DNA from: JAYRSJ01 sp041920215
GTDB taxonomy: Bacteria; Pseudomonadota; Gammaproteobacteria; Burkholderiales; Burkholderiaceae_C
Reading direction: 5' to 3'
NCBI GenBank assembly: GCA_041920215.1
Contig: JAYRSJ010000024.1
Coordinates: 1-64,000, forward strand
DNA: 64,000 nt
Under the pieces are notes generated by a model, which saw only the letters and a program-made list of their open reading frames with translations, was not told the DNA's origin and ran no database searches. Made by a program: the position numbers and the translations under genes. Positions 53,117 to 62,350 of this stretch are shown here, piece after piece (the stretch's first letter is position 1; each line of letters opens with the position of its first letter).

Positions 53117-53145
53117 CATCCATTCGTCGTTCATTCATCCATTCA
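53117..53145. repeat. Irregular CATT/CATC repeat in the porin leader
   Basis: A run of CATCC, CATTC and TTCATTC units, similar to the CATT microsatellite at 48633-48660 but with interruptions. It lies 36-65 bp upstream of the porin ATG, followed by a C-rich tract. Confidence 0.55.
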
Positions 53146-53181
53146 CCCCCTCCCCCCATCCGACCCCACGAAAGGACATCG

Positions 53182-54174
53182 ATGAAGACAAAGCACAAGG
53201 CCTTGCTGGCCCTGGTCCTGCCCGCCTGCCTGGCCGCCGCCGGAGCGGCCCAGGCCCAGTCCAAGGTCTCGCTCTACGGCCTGGTGGACGTCAGCGTCGG
53301 CGCAGCCAAGGCGCCAGGCGGCAAGTCGATCAAGAACGCCGACAGCGGCAAGATGAGCACCAGCTATCTGGGTTTCTCGGGCAGCGAGGCGCTGGGCGAC
53401 GGACTCAGCGCCTTCTTCACGCTGGACAGCTTTCTGCGCGCCGACGGCGGTGCGGCCGGGCGCTTCAACGGCGACAACTTCTGGGCCCGCAATGCCTTCG
53501 TGGGCCTGACCAGCCAGGAGCTGGGCACGCTGCGCCTGGGCCGCAACACCACGCCGCTCTTCGTCGCCACACTGCTGTTCAACGCCTTCGGCGATTCCTT
53601 CGGCTATTCGCCCAGCATCCGCCAATATTTCACCAGCGGCACCGTCACCGGCGACACGGGCTGGAGCGACTCGGTGCAGTACCTGAGTCCGCGCATCGGC
53701 GGCTTCAGCGGCGGCCTGATCGTGGCCGCTGGCGAGGGTGCGGGCGGGCGCAACTGGGGTGCCAACGCCGGCTATGCCAGTGGCCCCTTTGCCGCCAGCT
53801 GGGTCTACCAGACGGTGGGCAAGGACGGCGCCAGCGCGGTGGACGACAGCAAAACCTGGCAGCTAGGCGCCAGCTACGACGCCGGCCCGGCCAAGTTCTT
53901 CGCCCAGTTGGGCAAGGTGGACAACCGCAGCAAGGCGGTGGACTACAAGCTGCTCTCGCTGGGCGCGACCATCCCGCTGGGCACCAGCGGCAAGCTGCTG
54001 GCCCAGTACGGCCGCATCAGCGCCTCGGCCGGCGCCGACCGCAAGACCTTCAGCATCGGCTACGACCACTGGCTGTCCAAGCGCAGCGACCTCTATGCGG
54101 TGGCGATGAGCGACCGGCTGCAAGGCCTCAGCGGCGGCAGCAGCTACTCGGTCGGCCTGCGCCATCGCTTCTGA
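53182..54174 (+). CDS. General porin, Burkholderia/OmpC-like
   Basis: 330-residue outer-membrane trimeric porin. Signal peptide MKTKHKALLALVLPACLAAA cleaves after AAQA at about residue 25, then SKVSLYGLVDVSVGA starts the first strand. Alternating aromatic strands and a C-terminal Phe (HRF) fit assembly by the BAM complex. AAAGGACATCG precedes the ATG. It follows the ABC importer and may be the outer-membrane entry for its substrate or for urea. Confidence 0.9.
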   Translation: MKTKHKALLALVLPACLAAAGAAQAQSKVSLYGLVDVSVGAAKAPGGKSIKNADSGKMSTSYLGFSGSEALGDGLSAFFTLDSFLRADGGAAGRFNGDNFWARNAFVGLTSQELGTLRLGRNTTPLFVATLLFNAFGDSFGYSPSIRQYFTSGTVTGDTGWSDSVQYLSPRIGGFSGGLIVAAGEGAGGRNWGANAGYASGPFAASWVYQTVGKDGASAVDDSKTWQLGASYDAGPAKFFAQLGKVDNRSKAVDYKLLSLGATIPLGTSGKLLAQYGRISASAGADRKTFSIGYDHWLSKRSDLYAVAMSDRLQGLSGGSSYSVGLRHRF

Positions 54175-54200
54175 ACCTTGTTTGACCTTACCCTGCGCGC

Positions 54201-55034
54201 ATGAGCTGGCACGGCCATCTGCAACTCGACTACCGGCGGGACGAGCGCGGCGGCACCAGCGCGCTGGATCGGCACGAGGGCCCGCTGCGGGTGCTGCAGC
54301 GCCTCTATCCGGAAGGGCCCGCCATCTGCCACCATGTGCTGGTGCATCCGCCCGGCGGCATCGTCGGCGGCGACCGGCTGGAGATCGCGGCCACGCTGGC
54401 CGAGGGCAGCCATGCGCTGATCACAACGCCCGGCGCCACCCGCTTCTACCGCAGTGCCGGCGCCACCGCCTGCCAGTCGCTGCATGCCCGCCTGGCCGAG
54501 GGCGCACGTCTGGAGTGGCTGCCGCTGGAAACCCTGGTCTACGACGGCGCGCTGGCCGAGAACCGGCTGTGCTTCGAGCTGGCACCCAGTGCCGAGCTGA
54601 TGGGCTGGGATCTGCTGGCCCTGGGCCTGCCGGCCGCCGATCGGCCCTTCAAGCGCGGCTGGTACCAGCAGCATCTGGAACTGCCGGGCCGCTGGCTGGA
54701 GCGCGGCCGCATCGAAGCCGAGGACCGGCTGCTGATGGAGTCGCCGCTGGGACTGGACGGGCACAAGGTGATGGCCAGCCTCTTCTTCGCCCGGGGGCAG
54801 GCCTTGCCTGCGGCGCGGCGCGAGGCCATGCTGGGGCGGGCGCGCGAGATTTGTGCCGCCCATCCCCTGGCTGCCAGCGCCGGCTGCACCGCCGCCGAGC
54901 CTGGCGTGCTGGTGCTGCGGGTGCTGGCCCCGCGGGTGGAGCCGGCCCTGGGCCTGCTGGCCGCGGTGCGCGCCGCCTGGCGCGACGAGGCCTGGGGCCT
55001 GGCGGCAAACCCGCCGCGCATCTGGACGCAGTGA
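54201..55034 (+). CDS. ureD: Urease accessory protein UreD
   Basis: 277 residues. UreD (UreH) scaffolds nickel insertion into apo-urease with UreF and UreG. GPAICHHVLVHPPGGIVGGDRL near residues 50-69 is a family mark, as is HALITTPGATRFYRS. The gene lies 26 bp after the porin stop. Normally ureD heads a ureABCEFG operon; here a chemoreceptor follows and no structural urease genes are in the window, so the remainder must be elsewhere or lost. The urea importer urtABCDE is nearby. Confidence 0.92.
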   Translation: MSWHGHLQLDYRRDERGGTSALDRHEGPLRVLQRLYPEGPAICHHVLVHPPGGIVGGDRLEIAATLAEGSHALITTPGATRFYRSAGATACQSLHARLAEGARLEWLPLETLVYDGALAENRLCFELAPSAELMGWDLLALGLPAADRPFKRGWYQQHLELPGRWLERGRIEAEDRLLMESPLGLDGHKVMASLFFARGQALPAARREAMLGRAREICAAHPLAASAGCTAAEPGVLVLRVLAPRVEPALGLLAAVRAAWRDEAWGLAANPPRIWTQ

Positions 55035-55195
55035 GGCAGGCGGCCGCCTGCGCGGTCCAGCCCGTATCGGCCGAGGAAAAAGCCCGGCAATGCCTGGTTT
55101 GATCCAGGGCTTGCAGGCCTGGCTTGCCGCGATGATGCAGGACGTTTTCAAAGCATCCGTGCGTCTTTGCACAGCCCCGACTCCCAGGAGACCGC

Positions 55196-56944
55196 ATGCA
55201 AGCACTCAGCAATCTCAGCATCGCCAAGAAGCTCACCGGGGCCTTCGCCCTGCTGCTGCTGCTGCTGGTCGGCGTGGCCATGTTCGCCTATGCGCAGCTG
55301 GGCCTGGTGCAGGGCGATTCGCGGCAGATCAGCGGCAACTGGCTACCGGCGGTGCGCTATGCCAACACCATGAACACCGCGGCCAGCGACTTCCGCATCG
55401 GCGTGCTGCAGTTTGTCGATGCGGCCACCCCAGAGCGCACACAGCGGGCCGAGGAAAACATGAAGGCAGCGCTGGAGGTGCTGCAAAAGAACAGCCAGAG
55501 CTTCGGCGCGCTGATCAATAACGAGGCCGAGCGCCGCCTGTTCGACGAGTTCCAGAAGAGCTGGAACCAGTACCTGGGCCTGATCGAGAAGACCAAGGAA
55601 GCCACGCGCAACGGCCAGATCGACGAGGCCCGCAGCCTGCGTGACGGCGCGGCCCGCGATGCCTACCGGGCGGCGAGCGAGATCCTGGACAAGATGGTCC
55701 AGCAGAACAATGACGGTGCCAACGCCTCGGCCGAGCACAGCGAGATGGTCTATGGCCGCGCGATACTGTGGCTGGTGATCGTTTCGGCACTGGCGGTGGG
55801 GCTGGCGGTGTTGATGGCCATCGCGCTGATACGCGGCATCACCGGGCCGCTGGGCCGGGCGGTGGCGGCGGCCGACCGGGTCGCCGATGGCGACCTCAGC
55901 CAGCGCATCGAGTCCAGCGGCAAGGACGAAACCGCCCGCCTGCTGGAGGCCATGCAGCGCATGCAGCAGAGCCTGGCCATCACGGTAGGCGCGGTACGCG
56001 AGGGTGCCGAATCGGTGGCCACCGCCAGCGCCCAAATCGCCCAGGGCAATATCGATCTGTCCGCCCGCACCGAGGAGCAGGCCTCCTCGCTGGAGCAGAC
56101 CTCGGCCACGATGGAGGAGCTCAGCTCAACCGTGCGCCAGAATGCCGACAATGCCCAGCAGGCCAATCAGCTGGCCCAGAGCGCCAGCGATGTGGCCAAG
56201 AGCGGCGGCAAGGTGGTGGGCGAGGTGGTGGGTACGATGCGCGGCATCGAAGACAGCTCCAAGCGCATCGCCGACATCATCACGGTGATCGACGGCATCG
56301 CCTTCCAGACCAATATCCTGGCGTTGAACGCCGCGGTCGAAGCGGCGCGGGCCGGCGAGCAGGGGCGCGGCTTTGCGGTCGTAGCCGGCGAGGTGCGCAG
56401 CCTGGCCCAGCGCAGCGCCGAAGCCGCCAAGGAGATCAAGAGCCTGATCAACGATTCGGTAGAACGGGTGCAGAACGGCACGCAGCTGGTGGACCGGGCC
56501 GGCCAGACCATGCAGGACATCGTCAGCTCGGTGCAGCGGGTCACCGACATCGTAGGCGAGATCAGCAGCGCCAGCCGCGAGCAGAGCTCCGGCATTGCCC
56601 AGGTGGGCGAAGCGGTCACCCAGCTCGACAAGGCCACGCAGCAGAATGCGGCCCTGGTCGAGGAGAGTGCCGCCGCCAGCGAGAGCCTCAAGGCCCAGGC
56701 GGCCCGCCTGCTGGAGGCCGTGGCCAGCTTCAAGCTGGACAGCCAGCACCAGCAGCGCAGCGCTGCACCGGCCGCAGCCCCCAGGCCCAAGACCGCAGCC
56801 CTGCCCCGGGCTGGCAGCAGCAGCAGCAGTAACGCACAGACCTTCGCCGGCAAGACCCAGCCCATGCCGGGCGGCCCGCGGTCCACGGCGCCCGCAGCAC
56901 CACCGCGCCCCGCCGATGGGGATGGCGAATGGAGCAGCTTCTGA
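55196..56944 (+). CDS. Methyl-accepting chemotaxis protein
   Basis: 582 residues. The first membrane helix is about 13-30, the second about 190-212 ([20 protein letters not shown]), with a four-helix periplasmic sensor between. HAMP around 213-265 includes [18 protein letters not shown]. The signalling tip appears as [28 protein letters not shown]-like text near residue 365-390, with glutamine/glutamate methylation helices on either side. C-terminal tail is Pro/Ala/Ser-rich and ends EWSSF, a weak tether. AGGAG 5 nt before the ATG. A strong terminator lies about 190 bp after the stop. The ligand is unknown; nearby urea and porin genes suggest a nitrogen compound. Confidence 0.93.
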   Translation: [582 protein letters not shown]

Positions 56945-57134
56945 GCGGCTACTTGCCGCGTGGCGACACAGCAGCGGCGTCCCGCCTGCTCTAGCTTTTC
57001 AACAGCGCCCGGGCTGTCATCACGGCCTGCGCTGCACGCGCTCAAACAAACTCCACGCCGCAGCTCCACACCGCCCCCTGCAGCCCTGCTGCAGGCAAGG
57101 TCGGTGTCCCGGGCGGCGTCCGCAGCGCTCTTGA

Positions 57135-57169
57135 TGCCCCGATGCCTGACGGCGTCGGGGCATTTTTTT
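57135..57169 (+). terminator. Rho-independent terminator after the chemoreceptor gene
   Basis: Stem TGCCCCGA (57135-57142) and TCGGGGCA (57155-57162), 12-nt loop, then seven T (57163-57169). It is oriented for plus-strand transcription and precedes the end of the convergent zeta-toxin-like gene by 8 bp. Confidence 0.85.
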
Positions 57170-57177
57170 AGCCCTGA

Positions 57178-57906
57178 TCAGGGCCTGAAGCGCACGACCC
57201 GGCCGCTGCGCAGCACCACCAGCTCGGTGCCGGTATCGCGGGCCAGCAGGCGGGCATTCAGCGCCGCGCGGCTCAGTGCAGCCAGCGCGCCGCGCAGCGA
57301 CTCGTCGGCCTCGTCCGAGGCCAGCGGCTCGGTGAGGCGGAACAGGCGCTCGGTCGGGCTCAGGGGCTTGGGTGGCGGCGCCACACGGCCGCCCCAGTCC
57401 AGCAGCAGGGGCTCGTCGCCCGAGTTGTCGAAACCGCCCCAGCGATCCACCAGCGCCTGGTAGACCGTGCTGAACAGATGCAGTCCCGATTCGAAGCGCT
57501 TGCGCTGCACCGCGACAGCGATGCTTTGCCCACCCTGCTTTGCCCGCTCGGCCACCCGCTCGATGGCGAGTTCCACCGAAGGCAGGCCCAGGAAGAGCAG
57601 CTCGACCTGGTAGCCCAGCGCCTGCCATTGCGGAATCTCCTTGGCATAGGAGCGGCTGGACAGCGTGGTCTCGAAGGCAAAGCTCTCGCGGGCCGCCACA
57701 TAGGTCGCGATCAGCTCGGGCATCAGCCGCGCCGCCTGCAGCGCCGCGCGTTCGGGCGCGAAGGGCGACAGCCCGGCGGCGATCAGATCGGCGTTGACGA
57801 ACAGGGGGCAGGCGGCCTCGTTGGGCAGGAACTCGCGTGCGAAGCTCGTCTTGCCGGCGCCGTTGGGGCCGGCAATGATCAGGATGCGGGGGGGGCTGCT
57901 CTGCAT
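57178..57906 (-). CDS. Zeta-toxin-like P-loop ATPase/kinase
   Basis: 242 residues. P-loop AGPNGAGKTSFAREFLP at about 12-28, LFVNADLIAAGLSPFAPE with the Asp that binds the sugar nucleotide or phosphate acceptor in zeta toxins, and SFAFETTLSSRSY. C-terminal extension of about 80 residues has no clear homology. Zeta kinases phosphorylate UDP-N-acetylglucosamine and are partnered with an epsilon antitoxin; no antitoxin-sized gene is adjacent. Many chromosomal members are not toxins. It reads toward the urt operon's direction and sits 82 bp downstream of urtE. Confidence 0.75.
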   Translation of the reverse strand: MQSSPPRILIIAGPNGAGKTSFAREFLPNEAACPLFVNADLIAAGLSPFAPERAALQAARLMPELIATYVAARESFAFETTLSSRSYAKEIPQWQALGYQVELLFLGLPSVELAIERVAERAKQGGQSIAVAVQRKRFESGLHLFSTVYQALVDRWGGFDNSGDEPLLLDWGGRVAPPPKPLSPTERLFRLTEPLASDEADESLRGALAALSRAALNARLLARDTGTELVVLRSGRVVRFRP

Positions 57907-57988
57907 GATGGGTATCGATTATCGAACCCGCTGCCGACCGGGCCGCAGCAAAGCCGGCGCCAAACGTTACAAATCGCTGCAAGCGGTC

Positions 57989-58705
57989 CTAGATCGCCAG
58001 CCGTTTGCGCACGCCATCGGCCGGCATCGCGGCGCCATGCCCGCGGCCCACGAACTCGCCGCGCTCCATCAGCAGATACTGATCGGCCAGCTGCTCAGCG
58101 AAGTCGTAGTACTGCTCGACCAGGATCACCGCCATACGATGTTTCCTGCCTTCGATCTCCAGGCCTTCATCGGCCAGCTGGCGCAGCACGCGGGCGATGT
58201 CCTTGATGATGCTGGGCTGGATGCCTTCGGTGGGCTCGTCCAGGATGAGGAGCTTGGGCCCGGCCGCCAGCGCGCGGGCAATCGCCAGCTGCTGCTGCTG
58301 CCCGCCCGAGAGGTCGCCGCCGCGGCGTTTGATCATGGCCTTCAGCACCGGGAACAGCTCAAACAGCTGCGGCGGGATAGCCGTACTGCCGCTCTTGTAG
58401 GCCAGGCCCATGTGCAGATTGTCCTCGACCGTCAGCCGGCCGAAGATCTCGCGGCCCTGCGGCACATAGCCGATACCGCGCCGCACACGCTCGTAGGAAG
58501 TCAGCCTGGCGATGTCCTGCCCGTCCAGGCTCAGCCCGCCGCTCTTGATCGGCACCACGCCCATCAAGCTCTTCAGCAAGGTGGTCTTGCCGACACCGTT
58601 GCGCCCGAGTATCACCGTGATCTCGCCGAGCTGGGCCTCGAAGCTGAGGCCGCGCAGGATGTGGGAGCCGCCGTAGGCCTGGTGGATGTTGTCGACTTTC
58701 AGCAT
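57989..58705 (-). CDS. urtE: Urea ABC transporter ATPase UrtE
   Basis: 238 residues of the LivF-like family. Walker A GRNGVGKTTLL at about 33-43, signature GGDLSGGQQQQLAIARAL, Walker B LLILDEPTEGIQPSI. The upstream 13 codons in the same frame are not part of the family, so ATG 58705 is used. Last gene of urtABCDE, 4 bp after urtD. It powers high-affinity urea import with UrtD. Confidence 0.93.
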   Translation of the reverse strand: MLKVDNIHQAYGGSHILRGLSFEAQLGEITVILGRNGVGKTTLLKSLMGVVPIKSGGLSLDGQDIARLTSYERVRRGIGYVPQGREIFGRLTVEDNLHMGLAYKSGSTAIPPQLFELFPVLKAMIKRRGGDLSGGQQQQLAIARALAAGPKLLILDEPTEGIQPSIIKDIARVLRQLADEGLEIEGRKHRMAVILVEQYYDFAEQLADQYLLMERGEFVGRGHGAAMPADGVRKRLAI

Positions 58706-58709
58706 CTGA

Positions 58710-59594
58710 TCAGCGCCCAAGGTACACCTCCACCACCTTCTCATTCGCCTGCACCTCGGACAGCAGGCCCTCGGCCAGCACCGAGCCCTCGTGCAGCACC
58801 GTGACCTTCTTCTTGCCCTCGGTCAGCTGGTCGACGAACTTCATATCGTGCTCGACCACCACCAGCGAGTGCTGCCCCTCCAACGAGAGAAAGAGCTCGG
58901 CGGTGCGTTCGGTCTCCTCGTCGCTCATGCCGGCCACCGGCTCGTCGAGCAGCAGCAGCTTGGGATCCTGCATCAGCAGCATGCCGATCTCCAGCCATTG
59001 CTTCTGGCCATGCGACAAGAGGCCGGCCTGGCGTTGCGCTTCAGGCAACAGATGGATCAGCTGCAGGATCTCGGCGATGCGGTCCAGCTGCGCGCCCGAG
59101 AGCCGTGCGAACAGGCTGGCGCGGGCGCGGCGGTCGGCGCTGAGTGCCAGCTCGAGGTTCTCGAACACGCTCAGCGGCTCGTAGACGGTCGGCTTCTGGA
59201 ACTTGCGGCCGACGCCGATCTGGGCGATCTCGTTCTCGCGCAGGCGCAGCAGGTCGATGTTCTGGCCGAAGCTGACCGTGCCCTGGTCGGGCCGGGTCTT
59301 GCCGGTGATGACGTCCATCATCGTGGTCTTGCCGGCGCCATTGGGGCCGATGATGCAGCGCAGCTCGCCGACATTGATCGCCAGGCTCAGCTGATTCAAG
59401 GCCCTGAAACCATCGAAGGACACCGTGATGTCGTCCAGATACAGGGCCACGCCGTGGGCAAAGTCGGGTGTGCCGGCGGTCACCAGGCGGCCAAACGAGG
59501 CCGAGCCGCCCGACGAGCCGGCCTGCAGCGTGGCCAGCTTGCTCTCGTGTTCGCTGCGCAGCTTGCTGCCGGCTTCCATCAGCTCGGGCGTCAT
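58710..59594 (-). CDS. urtD: Urea ABC transporter ATPase UrtD
   Basis: 294 residues, with a longer N-terminal tail (about 45 residues) than LivG-like relatives. Walker A GPNGAGKTTMM at about 83-93, GRKFQKPTVYEPLSVFENL before the signature LLSHGQKQWLEIG, Walker B LLLLDEPVAGMSDEE, which is the wording usual in UrtD. The ATG overlaps the urtC stop (ATGA). A longer open frame upstream is an urtC shadow. Confidence 0.93.
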   Translation of the reverse strand: MTPELMEAGSKLRSEHESKLATLQAGSSGGSASFGRLVTAGTPDFAHGVALYLDDITVSFDGFRALNQLSLAINVGELRCIIGPNGAGKTTMMDVITGKTRPDQGTVSFGQNIDLLRLRENEIAQIGVGRKFQKPTVYEPLSVFENLELALSADRRARASLFARLSGAQLDRIAEILQLIHLLPEAQRQAGLLSHGQKQWLEIGMLLMQDPKLLLLDEPVAGMSDEETERTAELFLSLEGQHSLVVVEHDMKFVDQLTEGKKKVTVLHEGSVLAEGLLSEVQANEKVVEVYLGR

Positions 59595-60757
59595 GCGCGT
59601 TCTCCCTGCTTGCCTGTGAGTTTCCTGAACAGGCCGACGATGCCCCCCGGCCTCCTCAGGAGGCCGACAATGCCGTTCGGCAGGAACAAAGTCACCGCAA
59701 TGAAGAGCGCGCCGAGGAAGTACAGCCAGAACTCGGGGAAGGCCTGGGTGAACCAGCTCTTGGCGCCATTGACGAAGAAGGCGCCGACGATGGGGCCGAT
59801 CAGCGTCGCGCGGCCGCCGACCGCGGTCCAGATCGCGATCTCGATCGAGGCCGCCGCCGACATCTCGCCGGGGTTGATGATGCCGACCTGGGGCACATAG
59901 AGCGCGCCGGCCACCGCGCACATCAGCGCCGACAGCACCCAGACGCCCAGCTTGTAGGCCAGCGGGTTGTAGCCGGTAAACATCACGCGGCTCTCGGCAT
60001 CGCGGATGGCCTGCAGCACACGGCCGAACTTGCTCTGCACGATCCAGCGCGCCATCAGGAAGAAGGCGATCAGCACCAGGCCGGTGATGACGAAGAGAAC
60101 CATCCGGGTGGAAGGCTGCGCCAGCGGCACGCCGAGGATGCGCTTGAAATCGGTGAAGCCGTTGTTGCCGCCGAAACCGGTCTCGTTGCGGAAGAACAGG
60201 AGCATCGCGGCGAAGGTCAAGGCCTGCGTAATGATCGAAAAGTAGACGCCCTTGATGCGTGAGCGGAAGGCGAAGTAGCCGAATACAAAGGCCAGCAGTC
60301 CCGGCACCAGCAGCACCAGCAGCATCTGCAGCACAAAGGAATCGCTGAGGGCCCAGTGCCAGGGCAGCGCCTTCCAGTCCAGGAAGACCATGAAGTCGGG
60401 CAGATCGCTCTGGTAGTTGCCGTCGCGGCCGATCTGGCGCATCAGGTACATGCCCATGCCATAACCGCCCAGCGCGAAGAACAGGCCGTGGCCCAGGCTC
60501 AGGATGCCGGTATAGCCCCAGATCAGGTCCATCGCCAGCGCGCAGATCGCGTAGCACATGATCTTGCCCACCAGGCCCACCGCGTAGTCGCTCATATGCA
60601 AGACATGACCCTCGGGCAGGGCCAGGTTCAACAGCGGCACGACGATGGCCACCACCAGCAGACAGGTGGCCACGGCCAGCCAGCCGGCGGCGGACAGCAG
60701 GCCGCGTGGCGGCTGCAGCAAAGCGGTGGAATTGGGAGTGACGGGGGTGTTCATCAT
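59591..60757 (-). CDS. urtC: Urea ABC transporter permease UrtC
   Basis: 388 residues with about ten helices, LivM-like. The segment YTGILSLGHGLFFALGGYGMGMYLMRQIGRDGNY is characteristic in parts, as is RAIRDAESRVMFTGYNPLAYKL for the coupling loop. It overlaps urtB at the front and urtD at the back by 4 bp each. Confidence 0.94.
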   Translation of the reverse strand: MMNTPVTPNSTALLQPPRGLLSAAGWLAVATCLLVVAIVVPLLNLALPEGHVLHMSDYAVGLVGKIMCYAICALAMDLIWGYTGILSLGHGLFFALGGYGMGMYLMRQIGRDGNYQSDLPDFMVFLDWKALPWHWALSDSFVLQMLLVLLVPGLLAFVFGYFAFRSRIKGVYFSIITQALTFAAMLLFFRNETGFGGNNGFTDFKRILGVPLAQPSTRMVLFVITGLVLIAFFLMARWIVQSKFGRVLQAIRDAESRVMFTGYNPLAYKLGVWVLSALMCAVAGALYVPQVGIINPGEMSAAASIEIAIWTAVGGRATLIGPIVGAFFVNGAKSWFTQAFPEFWLYFLGALFIAVTLFLPNGIVGLLRRPGGIVGLFRKLTGKQGERA

Positions 60758-62328
60758 GCTTCTGCGCTCCGGCCCGTCATCGCGAACAAGCCCTGTGGCC
60801 GCTTCTGGATGAAGACGACGATGAAGACCAGCACCATGATCTTGGCCAGCACCGCACCGGCCCAGTCCTCCAGCAGCTTGTTCATCAACCCCAAGCCCAG
60901 GGCCGCGATCACGGTGCCGGCCAGCTGGCCGACGCCGCCCAGCACCACCACCATGAAGCTGTCGACGATATAGCTCTGGCCCAGGTCCGGGCCGACATTG
61001 CCCACCTGGCTCAGCGCGCAGCCCGCCAGGCCGGCGATGCCGGCGCCTAAAGCGAAGGCGTAGGTGTCGATGCGGGCGGTGTTGACGCCCATGCAGGCGG
61101 CCATACGGCGGTTCTGCGTGACGCCACGCACGAACAGGCCCAGCCGCGTCTTCGCGATCAGCAGCGCCACGCCGGCCAGCACCAGCAAGGCAAAGCCGAT
61201 GATGGCGATGCGGTTGTAGGGCAGGGTCAGATTGCTCATCAGCGCGAAGCCGCCGGACAGCCAGGCCGGGTTCTCGACCGGCACGTTCTGCGCGCCGAAC
61301 AGGCTGCGCACCGCCTGCATCAGCACCAGGCTGATGCCCCAGGTGGCCAGCAGGGTCTCCAGCGGCCGGCCATAGAGCCAGCGGATGATGCTGCGCTCCA
61401 GCACCGCGCCGACCAGGGCCGCAGCCAGAAAGGAAGCAGGGATCGCCAGCAGCACGTAGTAGTCAAACGCACCGGGCAGATAGCTGCGGAATAGGTTCTG
61501 CACCACATAGGTCGCATAGGCGCCGATCATCATCAGCTCGCCGTGCGCCATATTGATCACGCCCATCAGCCCGTAGCTGATGGCCAGGCCCAGCGCGACC
61601 AGCAGCAGGATGCTGCCGAGGCTGACGCCGGTGAAGACCAGGCCCAGGCGCTCGCCCCAGGCCAGACGGCCTTCCAGCTTGGCCAGGGCCTGCGACAGCG
61701 CGCTCCTGACCTCGGCGTCCCCGCTTTTTTTACTTTCGGCCGCGATGCGCTCGATCAGCAGGCTGCGCAGCGCCGGGTCGCTGGCGCCGGCCAGCTGCTG
61801 CGCGGCCTCCAGGCGCCTGACCTTGTCGGGCGAGGCGATCACCAGGGTCGCACGCATCAGGGACAGTTGGGTCTTGATGCCCGCGTCGCTCTCGCTGGCC
61901 AGGGCCTTGTCCAGCAGCGGCAGCTGGGACTCGTCCAGCGTCTGCTTGCCCAGCTCGGCGACGGCCTCGCGGCGCGTCGCGAGCTCGGGAGAAAACAGCT
62001 TCAGCGCCGCCAGCGCGGCCTGCAGCGCGCCGCGCATGCGGTTGTTGTTCGTCACATCCTCGGCACCCTCGGGCGCGGCCTCGTCACCCTGGATGACCAG
62101 CACCTGCTCGGGCGTCAGCTTGACCGCATCGTCCAGCAGGGCCTGCACAAATTCGGCCAGGCCCGGCTCGGCGCCGGCGGCCGCCGCATTGAGCGCGGCA
62201 ATGCGCGCATCGGTCTCGCCGCTCGCGATGGCGCGGGCTTGTTGCGGGGTCAGGGCGTGGGCAAGAGGCACTTGGCTGGCGACAAACAGCAGCCAAGCAC
62301 CTGCTCTGAGCAGGCGCTTGATCATCAC
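60754..62328 (-). CDS. urtB: Urea ABC transporter permease UrtB
   Basis: 524 residues. It has a signal-like start, a helical N-terminal domain of about 220 residues unique to UrtB (HEAT-like, with LPLLDKALASESDAGIKTQL), and a LivH-like permease part from about 235 with GVINMAHGELMMIGAYATYV and GVTQNRRMAACMGVNTARID. The start is 22 bp after the urtA stop. Confidence 0.94.
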   Translation of the reverse strand: MMIKRLLRAGAWLLFVASQVPLAHALTPQQARAIASGETDARIAALNAAAAGAEPGLAEFVQALLDDAVKLTPEQVLVIQGDEAAPEGAEDVTNNNRMRGALQAALAALKLFSPELATRREAVAELGKQTLDESQLPLLDKALASESDAGIKTQLSLMRATLVIASPDKVRRLEAAQQLAGASDPALRSLLIERIAAESKKSGDAEVRSALSQALAKLEGRLAWGERLGLVFTGVSLGSILLLVALGLAISYGLMGVINMAHGELMMIGAYATYVVQNLFRSYLPGAFDYYVLLAIPASFLAAALVGAVLERSIIRWLYGRPLETLLATWGISLVLMQAVRSLFGAQNVPVENPAWLSGGFALMSNLTLPYNRIAIIGFALLVLAGVALLIAKTRLGLFVRGVTQNRRMAACMGVNTARIDTYAFALGAGIAGLAGCALSQVGNVGPDLGQSYIVDSFMVVVLGGVGQLAGTVIAALGLGLMNKLLEDWAGAVLAKIMVLVFIVVFIQKRPQGLFAMTGRSAEA

Positions 62329-62350
62329 GGCTCCGTGGCGATGAGTTTGA

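Noticed and set aside
55064..55071. A GCCGATAC-like sigma28 -10 element before the chemoreceptor gene
   Set aside because: It is on the wrong strand for that gene and has no TAAA-type -35 at the right distance.
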